A DNA stretch of 26,693 nt, from contig CAAGJO010000018.1 in the NCBI GenBank assembly GCA_900770285.1, positions 1 to 26,693 of the forward strand, read 5' to 3'. The position numbers were made by a program, and so were the translations under genes. Shown here piece by piece: positions 15,562-24,186 of the stretch. Each line of letters begins with the position of its first letter. Positions within the stretch are counted from its first letter, which is position 1. The DNA is from Oscillospiraceae bacterium (GTDB lineage: Bacteria > Bacillota > Clostridia > Oscillospirales > Ruminococcaceae). The notes below the pieces were generated by a model. It searched no databases. It was not told the DNA's origin and saw only the letters and a list, made by a program, of their open reading frames with translations.

Positions 15562-16587
15562 ATGTTACAGCAGGTTATGACAAATCCAAAGGAAATCACA
15601 TTCAATGAGGTGCCGATACCGGAAATCACAGCAGATCAGGTTCTGGTGAAGATTATGAAAATCGGTGTGTGCGGTTCGGACATCCATGTGTATCACGGAA
15701 AGCATCCGTTTACCTCTTATCCGGTTACACAGGGACATGAGGTGTCCGGCGAAATTGTAAAGCTCGGAGAAAATGTGAAAGGCTTTACAGTGGGACAAAA
15801 GGTAACGATTCAGCCGCAGGTGGTATGCGGAAAGTGCTATCCCTGCCGTCACGGCAAGTACAATCTCTGTGAAGAACTCAAGGTTATGGGATTCCAGACA
15901 ACAGGTACAGCTTCCGAATTTTTTGCTGTCGATGCTGCAAAGGTAACAGCACTTCCGGAAGATATGTCCTATGACGAGGGCGCAATGATCGAACCGTTGG
16001 CAGTTGCTGTTCATGCAGTAAAACGTGCAGGCGATGTCAAGGGTATGAAAATTGCAGTTCTGGGCGCAGGTCCAATTGGAATTCTGGTAGCACAGACAGC
16101 AAAAGGTTTGGGCGCTGAAAGCGTAATGATAACTGATGTCAGTGACCTCCGTCTGGAAAAGGCAAAAGAATGCGGCGTTGATTTCTGCATCAATACGAAA
16201 GAAAAGGATTTCGGCGAGGCAATGCTGGAGAATTTCGGACCGGATAAAGCAGATGTGATCTACGACTGTGCAGGAAACAATATCACCATGGGTCAGGCTA
16301 TAAAGTATGCGAGAAAAGGCAGTACAATTATTCTTGTAGCTGTATTTGCTGGTATGGCTGAGATTGATCTTGCAGTACTGAACGACCATGAACTTGATCT
16401 GAATACATCTATGATGTACAGAAATGAGGACTATATTGATGCAATAAGTCTTGTTAATGAAGGAAAGGTTGCGCTTAAGCCGCTGATTTCCAAGCACTTT
16501 GCTTTTAAGGATTACAAGGCAGCATATGAGTACATCGACTCAAACAGAGAAACAACCATGAAGGTGATTATTAACGTGCAGGAATAA
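15562..16587 (+). CDS. Zinc-dependent polyol (sorbitol/xylitol-type) dehydrogenase
   Basis: 342 residues from the ATG at 15562, which has AAGGAG 8 bases upstream. The longer frame from 15505 runs through the operator and is not the start. It is a medium-chain dehydrogenase: catalytic zinc ligands C37 (GVCGSD), H59 and E60 (QGHE); structural zinc cysteines C89, C92, C95 and C103 (CGKCYPCRHGKYNLC); E144 in EPLAVAVHA; NAD-binding GAGPIG (168-173). The family includes sorbitol, xylitol and threonine dehydrogenases. With a GPH transporter and a fructokinase-like kinase beside it, oxidation of a sugar alcohol to a ketose is the best reading. The exact polyol cannot be told from sequence. Confidence 0.85.
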   Translation: MLQQVMTNPKEITFNEVPIPEITADQVLVKIMKIGVCGSDIHVYHGKHPFTSYPVTQGHEVSGEIVKLGENVKGFTVGQKVTIQPQVVCGKCYPCRHGKYNLCEELKVMGFQTTGTASEFFAVDAAKVTALPEDMSYDEGAMIEPLAVAVHAVKRAGDVKGMKIAVLGAGPIGILVAQTAKGLGAESVMITDVSDLRLEKAKECGVDFCINTKEKDFGEAMLENFGPDKADVIYDCAGNNITMGQAIKYARKGSTIILVAVFAGMAEIDLAVLNDHELDLNTSMMYRNEDYIDAISLVNEGKVALKPLISKHFAFKDYKAAYEYIDSNRETTMKVIINVQE

Positions 16588-16608
16588 TGCAGACTGGAGG
16601 AATACGAC

Positions 16609-17979
16609 ATGAAATCGAATGATACCAATCTGAAAATACCCTTTATCAGTAAATTTGCTTATGGTATGGGTGATGTAGGCTGTAATTTCAGCTGGATGTT
16701 TGTCGGTAATTTTCTTATGATTTTTTATACCGATGTATTCGGTATCAGTATGAGTGCTGTTGCTGCATTGATGCTGTTCTCCAGATTCTGGGACGCCATA
16801 AATGATCCGATTGTAGGCAGTCTGACCGACCGAACAAATACTCGCTGGGGACGTTATCGTCCCTGGCTGCTCATTGCAGCACCGCTGACTGCAATTGTGC
16901 TGATGATTTCCTTCTGGGCACATCCGGACTGGAGCAACACTGCCAAAATAGTATATATGACCATAACCTATTGTATTCTGGTACTGGGTTATACCTGTGT
17001 CAATATTCCATATGGAACTCTCTGTGGTGCTATGACACAGAACATTGAAGAACGTGCAAAAATCAACACCTTCCGTTCCGTCAGTGCCATGATTGCCATC
17101 GGTATTATCAATATTATCACACTACCCCTGATTTCAAAACTGGGCGGAGGCAGCGATAAGCGTGGTTATCTGCTGGTAGCTGTACTTTATGGTGCGATTT
17201 TTGCTGCCTGTCATATTTTCTGCTTTGCTAAGACAAAGGAAGCAGTAACCATTCCGGAAAAGAAGAAAATCCCCATAAAGCTGCAAATTCAGACTGTGCT
17301 TCAGAATAAGCCCTATCTGCTGGCATTACTGGGACAGTTCCTGTTTGGTGTAACACTCTATGGAAGAAATGCAGATGCATTGTACTATTTTAAGTATGTG
17401 GAGGGAACTGAATCGCTGTTTACTACTTATTCCATGGCAATTATTATTCCATCAATTATCGGTGCCGGACTGTTTCCTATTATTTTCAGATGGACAGGAA
17501 ATAAAGGCAGAGCTGCCTCTATATTAGCACTTGGAACAGGTGTGTGTATGCTGTCACTGTATCTGTTCAGCCCCGTAAAGACACCGGTTCCGTTCTATAT
17601 CTGTTCTGGTCTGACACAATTTTTCTTTGCAGGTTTTAACACAGCTATTTATGCCATTATTCCCGACTGTGTAGAATATGGAGAATGGAAAACCGGTATC
17701 CGCAATGACGGTTTCCAGTATGCTTTTATCTCTCTTGGAAATAAAATTGGAATGGCAGTCGGTACATCTGTTCTTGCGGCAGTGCTGAGTGCAGCTGGTT
17801 TTGAGGCAAATATGCAGCAGAATGAAAATGTGCTTTCGATTATGAAACACAGCTTTTCTACCATTCCGGGAATTCTTTGGATAGTCACAGCAATTGCACT
17901 GTTTTTCTACAGACTGAACAAGAAATCCTATAATAAAATTGTAGCTGAAATCAAGGAAAGGAGCAATACAAATGTTTGA
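16609..17979 (+). CDS. GPH family glycoside/sugar-cation symporter
   Basis: A 456-residue membrane protein of the MelB-like GPH family with about 12 hydrophobic segments. It opens with FAYGMGDVGCNFSWMFVGNF and has the family signatures RFWDAINDPIVG (59-70) and DRTNTRWGRYRPW (74-86). Their aspartates and arginine belong to the cation- and sugar-binding region. It likely imports the polyol or a related sugar with Na+ or H+. The start lies 21 bases after the dehydrogenase stop, with GGAGG before it, and the gene overlaps the kinase gene by 8 bases, so the three are co-transcribed. Confidence 0.88.
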   Translation: MKSNDTNLKIPFISKFAYGMGDVGCNFSWMFVGNFLMIFYTDVFGISMSAVAALMLFSRFWDAINDPIVGSLTDRTNTRWGRYRPWLLIAAPLTAIVLMISFWAHPDWSNTAKIVYMTITYCILVLGYTCVNIPYGTLCGAMTQNIEERAKINTFRSVSAMIAIGIINIITLPLISKLGGGSDKRGYLLVAVLYGAIFAACHIFCFAKTKEAVTIPEKKKIPIKLQIQTVLQNKPYLLALLGQFLFGVTLYGRNADALYYFKYVEGTESLFTTYSMAIIIPSIIGAGLFPIIFRWTGNKGRAASILALGTGVCMLSLYLFSPVKTPVPFYICSGLTQFFFAGFNTAIYAIIPDCVEYGEWKTGIRNDGFQYAFISLGNKIGMAVGTSVLAAVLSAAGFEANMQQNENVLSIMKHSFSTIPGILWIVTAIALFFYRLNKKSYNKIVAEIKERSNTNV

Positions 17980-18937
17980 TGTAACAGCTTTAGGAGAAAT
18001 GCTGATTGATTTTACCATGCAGGGCAGGAATGAGCAGGGACAAAGAATATTTGCTCAGAATGCAGGCGGTGCACCGGCAAATGTCATGGCGGCTATGGCG
18101 AAGCTTGGCGCAAGAACTGCCTTTATCGGAAAAGCCGGAAATGATATGCACGGCAGATTTCTCAAAGAAACGCTTGATAACTGTGGCATTGATAGTACAG
18201 GTTTTATATTAAGTGATGATTATTTTACCACTCTGGCGTTTGTAGATGTCAAAGAAAATGGAGAACGTGAATTTTCTTTTGCAAGAAATCATGGTGCAGA
18301 TAAAATGTTATCTATAAACGATATACCTTTTGATATGATTTCAAACAGCCATATTTTACACATTGGTTCAATTTCACTTACAGCTGAACCGTGCAGGAGT
18401 GCTACTATGTGTGCTGTAAGAGAAGCAAAACGTGCGAACTGTGTAATATCATATGATCCGAATTATAGAGCATCTTTGTGGAGCGGAAAACAGGAAGCTG
18501 TCAGTCAGATGCGCAGTATGCTGAAATATGCTGATCTGGTTAAGATTTCTGAAGAAGAAACAGAATTGATGACAGACGAATCCGACTATGAAAAAGCAGC
18601 AGAAGCCTTGTTGCGTCAGGGAGTGAAAGTTGCTGTAATCACATTAGGCAAACTGGGCGCTTATGTACGGACATCTGACGGCGGTCAGATCGTCAAGGGT
18701 TTCAGAAATAAAGCATTAGATGCAACCGGAGCCGGCGACGCATTCTGGGGTGGATTTCTCTACCAGTTCTGTCGCTGCGGAAAACTTCCGGAAGAGGTAT
18801 CTGTTTCTGAAACGGCATCATTTGCAGATTTCGGAAACGCTGTTGCAAGTGTCTGCGTTGAAAGCTATGGAGCGATTCCGGCAATGCCAACCATGGAACA
18901 GGTTATAGAAAAAATGCAGGAAGAAAGGCAGGAATAA
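17972..18937 (+). CDS. PfkB family carbohydrate kinase (fructokinase-like)
   Basis: 321 residues. Ribokinase/PfkB fold with an N-terminal substrate-binding signature (GEMLIDFT, then QNAGGAPANVMAAMAKLGAR around 29-48) and the C-terminal signature DATGAGDAFWGGF, in which D256 is the catalytic base. It is close in style to bacterial fructokinases, which make fructose 6-phosphate from fructose and ATP. Here it would trap the ketose made by the dehydrogenase. AAAGGAG precedes the ATG inside the end of the transporter gene (8-base overlap), which suggests translational coupling. Another ketose or tagatose-like substrate is possible. Confidence 0.88.
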   Translation: MFDVTALGEMLIDFTMQGRNEQGQRIFAQNAGGAPANVMAAMAKLGARTAFIGKAGNDMHGRFLKETLDNCGIDSTGFILSDDYFTTLAFVDVKENGEREFSFARNHGADKMLSINDIPFDMISNSHILHIGSISLTAEPCRSATMCAVREAKRANCVISYDPNYRASLWSGKQEAVSQMRSMLKYADLVKISEEETELMTDESDYEKAAEALLRQGVKVAVITLGKLGAYVRTSDGGQIVKGFRNKALDATGAGDAFWGGFLYQFCRCGKLPEEVSVSETASFADFGNAVASVCVESYGAIPAMPTMEQVIEKMQEERQE

Positions 18938-18940
18938 AAC

Positions 18941-19333
18941 ATGGAGATAAAAGATATTGCAACCGGATTGCAGCATATTGGAATTCCAACGAATGATATT
19001 GCGGAAACAATTGCATTCTACGAAAAACTGGGATTTACCATTGCACTGCGTACAGAAAACAAGGAAGCAAAGGAACAGGTTACCTTTTTGCAGCTTGGCA
19101 ATCTGATGATTGAGACCTATGAAAACCGTCATGCTGCAATGTGTTCAGGTGCAGTAGATCACATTGCAATTGATGTGAAAGATATTGAAGCAGCGCTTTC
19201 CTTTGTAAACGAGCGAAATCTGAATAATCTTAACGATTGTATTCATTTTCTTCCGTTCTGGGAAAATGGCGTAAGATTTTTCAAAATCGAAGGTCCGAAC
19301 AAGGAAATAATCGAATTCAGTCAGATTGTTTAA
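18941..19333 (+). CDS. VOC (glyoxalase-like) family metalloprotein
   Basis: 130 residues with the paired beta-alpha-beta-beta-beta units of the vicinal oxygen chelate fold. All four expected metal positions are filled: H12 (LQHIGIP), E58 (LMIETY), H74 (VDHIAID) and E125 (IIEF). Glyoxalase I, epimerases and dioxygenases share this fold. It is three bases from the kinase stop and ends the operon, so it probably acts on the same carbon source or on a by-product such as methylglyoxal from excess ketose phosphate. Its reaction cannot be assigned. Confidence 0.85.
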   Translation: MEIKDIATGLQHIGIPTNDIAETIAFYEKLGFTIALRTENKEAKEQVTFLQLGNLMIETYENRHAAMCSGAVDHIAIDVKDIEAALSFVNERNLNNLNDCIHFLPFWENGVRFFKIEGPNKEIIEFSQIV

Positions 19334-19339
19334 AATATC

Positions 19340-19402
19340 GATGCACCCTATTAAGGCACGGATAATCTTATCCGACAGTCTGATGGGGTGCATCATTTTT
19401 TT
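19340..19402 (+). terminator. Terminator of the polyol operon
   Basis: The outer stem GATGCACCC/GGGTGCATC (19340-19348, 19386-19394) encloses a second hairpin, CGGATAA/TTATCCG, and is followed by ATTTTTTTAC. It marks the right end of the cargo module. Confidence 0.85.
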
Positions 19403-19407
19403 ACTTG

Positions 19408-19782
19408 CTATTTTATATTGTTCGGAACAGATTCAACCAGATCTTTTACAATATGAATCTCTCCACGGAGCTTTAAAAGCTGATGCAGTATCTTGCTCTG
19501 CTGTTCCTTTATTTCGGCAAGGTCATCAGCGTAAATATTACCTGTGCTGTTCACTCGTCTTGCAATCTGATTGATGTTATTTGAAGCAGATGAAGAATCG
19601 ATTATCAACTGTTTCATTTGCTCTTTATCAAAATGTACGATTACACCTGTTAAAATCATCACTCTGATAAACTCACTTTCTGAACGAAATCTGCTGTTTT
19701 TAAACTTCTTATCAATTGCATCTTTTTCTTCCTGGCTGACACGAATTTTCAGCCACTTATTTCTCTTTTCTGACTCATTCAT
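19408..19782 (-). CDS. MobC-like relaxosome accessory protein
   Basis: 124 residues in the layout of plasmid mobilization proteins of the MobC family. An N-terminal ribbon-helix-helix-like part (KWLKIRVSQEEKDAIDKKFK, SESEFIRVMILTG) is followed by the hallmark NNINQIARRVNSTGNIYADD (about 68-87) and a coiled-coil tail. MobC binds near oriT and helps the relaxase nick DNA. The relaxase gene (MobA) that normally follows is absent; the polyol operon terminator lies directly downstream. AGGA lies about 10 bases before the ATG. An orphan left from a mobilizable element. Confidence 0.85.
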   Translation of the reverse strand: MNESEKRNKWLKIRVSQEEKDAIDKKFKNSRFRSESEFIRVMILTGVIVHFDKEQMKQLIIDSSSASNNINQIARRVNSTGNIYADDLAEIKEQQSKILHQLLKLRGEIHIVKDLVESVPNNIK

Positions 19783-19798
19783 TTTATGTTTTCCTGAA

Positions 19799-19909
19799 AT
19801 GATAGAATATCTTAATAAGAATAATATTAATTTAGCTGGTGCAGTTCATGATTTTACTAATCCGGAAACAGGAAAGAATTATATGTTCTTTCCAATAAGA
19901 AAGTTATAA
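19799..19909 (+). pseudogene. Orphan C-terminal gene tail
   Basis: 37 codons (MIEYLNKNNINLAGAVHDFT and NPETGKNYMFFPIRKL) that end 50 bases before a perfect terminator. It has no ribosome site. The open frame extends back through the mobC start on the other strand as a shadow only. It looks like the last part of a longer protein cut away by a deletion near 19790. I do not recognise the family. Confidence 0.45.
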
Positions 19910-19959
19910 ATTCTGATTCATCAGGCAGTCCTATTTCAAAAAAATAAATATCACAACTT

Positions 19960-20000
19960 AGCATTATGCTGAAAATCACAATCAGCATAATGCTTTTTTC
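19960..20000 (+). terminator. Perfect hairpin terminator at the deletion scar
   Basis: AGCATTATGCTGA and TCAGCATAATGCT pair over 13 bp around a 9-base loop, followed by TTTTTC. The recombinase remnant begins only about 12 bases later. Confidence 0.9.
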
Positions 20001-20011
20001 TATTCTTAATT

Positions 20012-20829
20012 CTTTCAAAGGACGAGTCTGACTGGGTTATGGCAGAACACAATCATGAGCCAATTATAACTCAGGAACTATGGGATAAGGTGCGTGAAGT
20101 TGATGCTTCTGTAAGTACGGGTAAAGCTACGAAAAAGGGTGTTACAATGCCGCTTTCTGGACTTTGCTACTGTGAAAAATGCGGTACAAAAATGAAACAG
20201 CAAAGTTCAAGCGGCTGCAAAAATTCTGTTGTCGGCTATGCCTGCGGTTTATATGCCCGATTCGGAAAAGAATACTGTTCTTCCCATTCTATTACAGCTC
20301 ACGCACTTGAGGATATCGTTCTCGCTGATATTCAAAGACAGATTGATTTTGCCATGAACGATGCCGAAGCAAGGGAAAAGTATATTGCTCAGAAACAGGG
20401 TATGTATGCTGTTCAGACCGCTGAGGAAAAGAAAAGACAGCATGAAATCCGAAAACGTGTTGATGAACTTGACAAACTTATGCAGACGATCTTTGAGGAC
20501 AGAGTGCTTGGAAAGATGCCTGAGAAAGTGTGTGCAAACCTCCTTGAAAAGTATCAGCAGGAACAGGACGATTTGCAGACGGAGCTTGAGGAACTTCTGA
20601 AACGCTCTGATATGCAGAAACAGAATGAGGAAGATGTTGATGAATTTATCCGCCGTCTGAAAAAAGCTATGCAGGAGCAGAACAGCTCACAAGGCAGATG
20701 TGTCTTGACCTTATCGAATACATAGTTATTGACGAAAACCCCAGAAAACGCAGTGTTATGCGTAATATCCACATCTACTATAAGCTGATTGACAAGCCTC
20801 TGACAGATAAAAGAAATGCCCTTGCTTAA
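20012..20829 (+). pseudogene. Large serine recombinase, N-terminally truncated and frameshifted
   Basis: The remnant reads LSKDESDWVMAEHNHEPIIT, part of the recombinase domain, then a zinc ribbon (CYCEKCGTKMKQ, then YACGLYARFGKEYCSSH). A long coiled coil follows (about 110-215), as in TndX/TnpX-type transposon recombinases. The catalytic serine domain, about 280 residues, is absent. Near 20685 the frame shifts: the main frame ends at 20725, while another frame continues the family's tail (LTRQMCLDLIEYIVIDENPR, then NIHIYYKLIDKPL) to a stop at 20827-20829. So it has two lesions and cannot catalyse excision. The longest intact stretch begins with ATG at 20039. It reads outward toward the right end of the element, as in Tn5397-like elements. 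Confidence 0.88.
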
Positions 20830-20861
20830 AAGTACAGGGTTGAAAAAATACGATTTTATTC

Positions 20862-21466
20862 TCCATGTTTGACGCTTACATTCTTAACGCTATCAGGTAT
20901 ATTTACAGCTGAAAGACTTGAACAATTATCAAAACAAGCATATCCCAATGATGTAACAGTTGACGGAATTGTTACTGACTTAAGATTTTTACAACCCCAA
21001 AACGTAAAATCTTCAATGGCTTTTACACCTTTTGGAATATTTATGCTGACTAGTTTTTCACAATAATTAAAAGCATTATCTCCGATTTTAGTAACCGAAC
21101 CGGGTATTTTTATACTTTGCAGATTTTTGCAGGAGGTAACGCATATGATTCAATAGTTTTAACGGTGCTTGGAAGTGTAACTTTCCTTACAACATTATTC
21201 TGCCCGAATGCATAGGATGCTATAGTTGAAACCTTTTTTCCGGCTAATTTGCTGGGAATGGAAATGTTTTTAGTTTTGCCGCCATACCAGGTTATCGCAA
21301 CTGTACAATTGCTTAGCTCTTTATAGCCATAGTTATTGACCCACTTATCAGCATTTGCCGTAACGGAAGTGTTTCCTCCCACATTTGTTAATAAATCAGC
21401 AGGCAAAGCAGCTGCACCAACCATTAAAAACACTGAAAGCAGTGATAATACTATTTTTTTAACCAT
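20862..21466 (-). pseudogene. N-terminal part of the split, frameshifted secreted LRR_5 protein
   Basis: From ATG 21466 (GGGAG upstream) comes a signal peptide (MVKKIVLSLLSVFLMVGAAA) and then LRR_5 (BspA-like) repeats (ISIPSKLAGKKVSTIASYAF, KVTLPSTVKTIESYA). At about 21135 one T appears to be missing from a TTT codon: the ORF ends at 21110, while the adjacent frame continues with four more repeats (TSCKNLQSIKIPGSVTKIGD, INIPKGVKAIED, VTIPSTVTSLGYACF, VNIPDSVKNVS) to about 20870. There it meets the inserted element. The rest of the gene (last repeat and two FnIII domains) lies at 13507-14139. Confidence 0.8.
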
Positions 21467-21520
21467 CAGATTTTTCTCCCTACATTAATTTTTATAATTA
21501 TTTAACTAAGATGTATAAAT

Positions 21521-21549
21521 ATCATAACAAATACATCTTTATTTGTCAA
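21521..21549 (-). promoter_or_regulatory. Promoter of the LRR_5 gene
   Basis: On the minus strand TTGACA (21544-21549), a 17-base spacer and TATGAT (21521-21526), upstream of the GGGAG site and the ATG at 21466. The broken gene therefore still has a promoter. Confidence 0.8.
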
Positions 21550-21586
21550 GAATATATAACAATATATCAAATGAACATAAATAGTT

Positions 21587-24175
21587 TTAATACAATCCAT
21601 AAACAAACATGGCAGATAATTTTTTTATCTTACTAAGTTTTGGCTTTATGATATCTTTAGCTGTGGAATCCATAATTTTCTTTGCCTGCAATGCCTCCTT
21701 CTCTGATATTTTGCAGTAACTCATGTGAGCTTTTACAGCAATCTGACAAAGAGTGCGCAGCTCCTTCTTGTTAATCAAAATCAGTTTACTCTCACATTGT
21801 CGAATAATTTCTTCACATATCTGGGTATCACTGAGATTTTTCGTGACTGTAATATTCAGCAGCGAAAAATATTTTAAAGTATATCTGAAAATTGATTTTA
21901 CTCGCTCATTGGTATTATACTGTGAACATAACTTATTTTTCCTTTTCAGCTTTATGGCTCTGTTAATAATGAATATTATCAGAACTACTCCAATCAGCAG
22001 CAATATTTCAACAGCCAGATTTATAATTCCCAAAATTTCAGAAGAGCCGCTATTTTCACTGTTTGAATTAACATCATGGCTGCCGTAATCAGATACAGAT
22101 GAATCAATCACTGAACTTGAACTGATGTTATCAACATTTGAACTCTCGCCTGCTGTGGAATCGCTCAGCAAACTGCTGTCAGACTCAGAATCATAGCTAG
22201 CTGCTGTATTATCAGAATTATTTTCAGAAGCCGGTGTAAATTCCACGGGTGTCCAGCCTATACCCTTAACATATATCTCTGCCCACGCATGAGCGCTGTA
22301 ATCCTCTACATCAAAAGTAAACTGAGAATCTGCAGGCTGATTTTTCGGAGGCTCAACTTTGTATCCCTCAACGTAACGTGCAGGTATTCCAAACCTTCTT
22401 AAAAGCAATACACCAGCTGAAGCAAAATATGTGCAATACCCTTTTTTCTGAGTGCCGAGAAAATACTCTACAAAATCCTCACCCTCAGGCGTTTCACCCG
22501 GTGACAGCGTATATGTGAAATGATCCTCAAAATATTTCCTGATTTCTGCACATATGTTATCTATATAAATAGCATCATCATTTCCCAGATCTCTTCCTAA
22601 AAATACAATATTTGAATATATGTTATCAAAAGCTGAATCTAATTCCGGCATTTCATCCGGATAATCTCTTGTATATACGTTATATACATAATCTTCATAC
22701 TCTTCTAAATACTCTTCTAAAAAATCTTCAGAAGCACTTTCATCGTCATATTCATCATCATACCTATCAAATAAACTTAAAGTATCGTAATAGTTTAAAG
22801 TATATTTAGAAGATCCGAGTTTAACATAGCTTTCATAAGTAGGTTCAGGTTCAAAAAAACCCGAAACATCAATATGACTGTAATCAGTTGCATACGGAGC
22901 ATAAAGATAATTGTCATTTGCCCCCTTAACATTAATAGTCATTTGCTTTTTATAAGATTCATCATCTGTTCCATAATAATCAGAAATCATATTATAGTTA
23001 AGGTCCTGAACAAGCATATTTTTTTTCTTGAACTTATCCACAAATTTATATTGTGATGCATTTGTCACCTGCCATGAGTTGTCTTTATAGTCCCCTGCAA
23101 CATATCCTCTGAGATATAAAGTATTTTCAAATGGTTCTGTAGTTACTTCCAGCATAGTATCTCCGCTGAAACTTATTTTTGAATATGTTCCAAGTTTTCC
23201 GCTGTTTGTTCCGCCAATGTTTTTGCCGTCAAAAATATCTAAACCATTTTCAAATTGGGACAGCAAATTTTCAACCGATATACTGTCAACTGCTTTTGCA
23301 ATCTTTTCTTTATAAGCCTTAAAGCTTTTTGGAGATGTAAATAAATGAGTAACACTAGAAATAATAATAGACGCACATAAAACTCCGGCGGTTAAAATAC
23401 ATACAAAAGATATAAATATCCCGTTGAATCCTGAACGCTCAGAGAGAGAAGTAAGACTAAAAGTATTATGACGCCTGTTAACAGAAAACGTATTAGACTT
23501 ATATCCATGCTTTGCATTATGATTTGTAAATTGCATTGCAAGAACAGCTATCCAGCAAATAACCAAACCAATGAATACAAAAACAGGTACCTTAAATGTC
23601 CAGTATAAAACCAATTCAACCACAGAAAAAGTCACAATAAACATCAGAGGAAAGTTGGTTCTGTAAATAACAGTTGCTGTTACAAGAAAAGCCAACAGCA
23701 TTATTGCCGCAAAATAAAAACATGATGACAGCTGCACACGATTTTCAGCAGTTATTCCGGATAAATCCCCTGCGATCATATAATCGGAATTTATAGCTAA
23801 GAGGTAATTATCTGCTACCGCAAAGCATCCCAGTTTTATTCTAAGAATATTAATTATCTGATAAACCAAAAGAATACCCAGTGAAACCAATCCTGCAATT
23901 CTCGCCTTTAATTTTGGTGCTTTTAAGAGAGAAAAAATCAATACTGAAACCAGACTGTAAAATCCCAGCATAAGGCTTGTGACATGGTTATTAACAAAGC
24001 TTTCAAAGATTAACGCTGTAAAAAATGTTGCTCCAAAGGCAATTATAATTTGCAGCAGAAAAAAGATTTTTGAATTATGCTCCCTGTCGCATTTCAGTTC
24101 TATATCATTATCAAAGTATATTCCATTTTTACCGATAATCTCATCTGAGATTTGTTTTTTTCTTTTATGTTTCAT
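21587..24175 (-). CDS. Membrane-anchored transglutaminase-like protein (TgpA-type)
   Basis: About 862 residues. The frame is open from a GTG at 24196, but AAGGA precedes the ATG at 24175, which I choose. N-terminal membrane helices (about 35-225, and another near 250-280) are followed by a large extracellular part containing a transglutaminase/protease-like core. C581 is in KKGYCTYFASAG, with LRRFGIPARYVEGY after it. H629 is in YSAHAWAEIYV, and an acidic residue E645 (WTPVEFTP) stands where many relatives have Asp. A serine-rich linker, one more helix (about 740-770) and a cytoplasmic tail end the protein. In this gene set the protein may process or cross-link surface proteins; the real activity is unproven. 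Last gene of the moxR-DUF58 operon, 11 bases after the DUF58 stop. Confidence 0.88.
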   Translation of the reverse strand: MKHKRKKQISDEIIGKNGIYFDNDIELKCDREHNSKIFFLLQIIIAFGATFFTALIFESFVNNHVTSLMLGFYSLVSVLIFSLLKAPKLKARIAGLVSLGILLVYQIINILRIKLGCFAVADNYLLAINSDYMIAGDLSGITAENRVQLSSCFYFAAIMLLAFLVTATVIYRTNFPLMFIVTFSVVELVLYWTFKVPVFVFIGLVICWIAVLAMQFTNHNAKHGYKSNTFSVNRRHNTFSLTSLSERSGFNGIFISFVCILTAGVLCASIIISSVTHLFTSPKSFKAYKEKIAKAVDSISVENLLSQFENGLDIFDGKNIGGTNSGKLGTYSKISFSGDTMLEVTTEPFENTLYLRGYVAGDYKDNSWQVTNASQYKFVDKFKKKNMLVQDLNYNMISDYYGTDDESYKKQMTINVKGANDNYLYAPYATDYSHIDVSGFFEPEPTYESYVKLGSSKYTLNYYDTLSLFDRYDDEYDDESASEDFLEEYLEEYEDYVYNVYTRDYPDEMPELDSAFDNIYSNIVFLGRDLGNDDAIYIDNICAEIRKYFEDHFTYTLSPGETPEGEDFVEYFLGTQKKGYCTYFASAGVLLLRRFGIPARYVEGYKVEPPKNQPADSQFTFDVEDYSAHAWAEIYVKGIGWTPVEFTPASENNSDNTAASYDSESDSSLLSDSTAGESSNVDNISSSSVIDSSVSDYGSHDVNSNSENSGSSEILGIINLAVEILLLIGVVLIIFIINRAIKLKRKNKLCSQYNTNERVKSIFRYTLKYFSLLNITVTKNLSDTQICEEIIRQCESKLILINKKELRTLCQIAVKAHMSYCKISEKEALQAKKIMDSTAKDIIKPKLSKIKKLSAMFVYGLY

Positions 24176-24186
24176 TTTTATTATCC

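Larger units (their letters stand above)
14145..20861. mobile_element. Roughly 6.7-kb inserted element with polyol cargo and mob/recombinase remnants
   Basis: The element separates the N-terminal (minus strand, right) and C-terminal (minus strand, left) parts of one LRR_5/FnIII gene. Left to right it holds a ROK regulator, polyol dehydrogenase, GPH transporter, fructokinase, VOC protein, MobC, an orphan gene tail and a truncated large serine recombinase that ends about 30 bases from the right boundary. TCCATG occurs at both boundaries (14139-14144 and 20862-20867) and may be the duplicated target. However, joining at that point leaves the host frame off by one, so the exact ends are uncertain by some bases. 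With no complete recombinase or relaxase it is probably fixed. Confidence 0.75.

Noticed and set aside
15565..16497. Long antisense frame opposite the polyol dehydrogenase
   Set aside because: It is a mirror of a well-conserved enzyme's codons, has no ribosome site, and its translation is rich in Cys and His without any motif.
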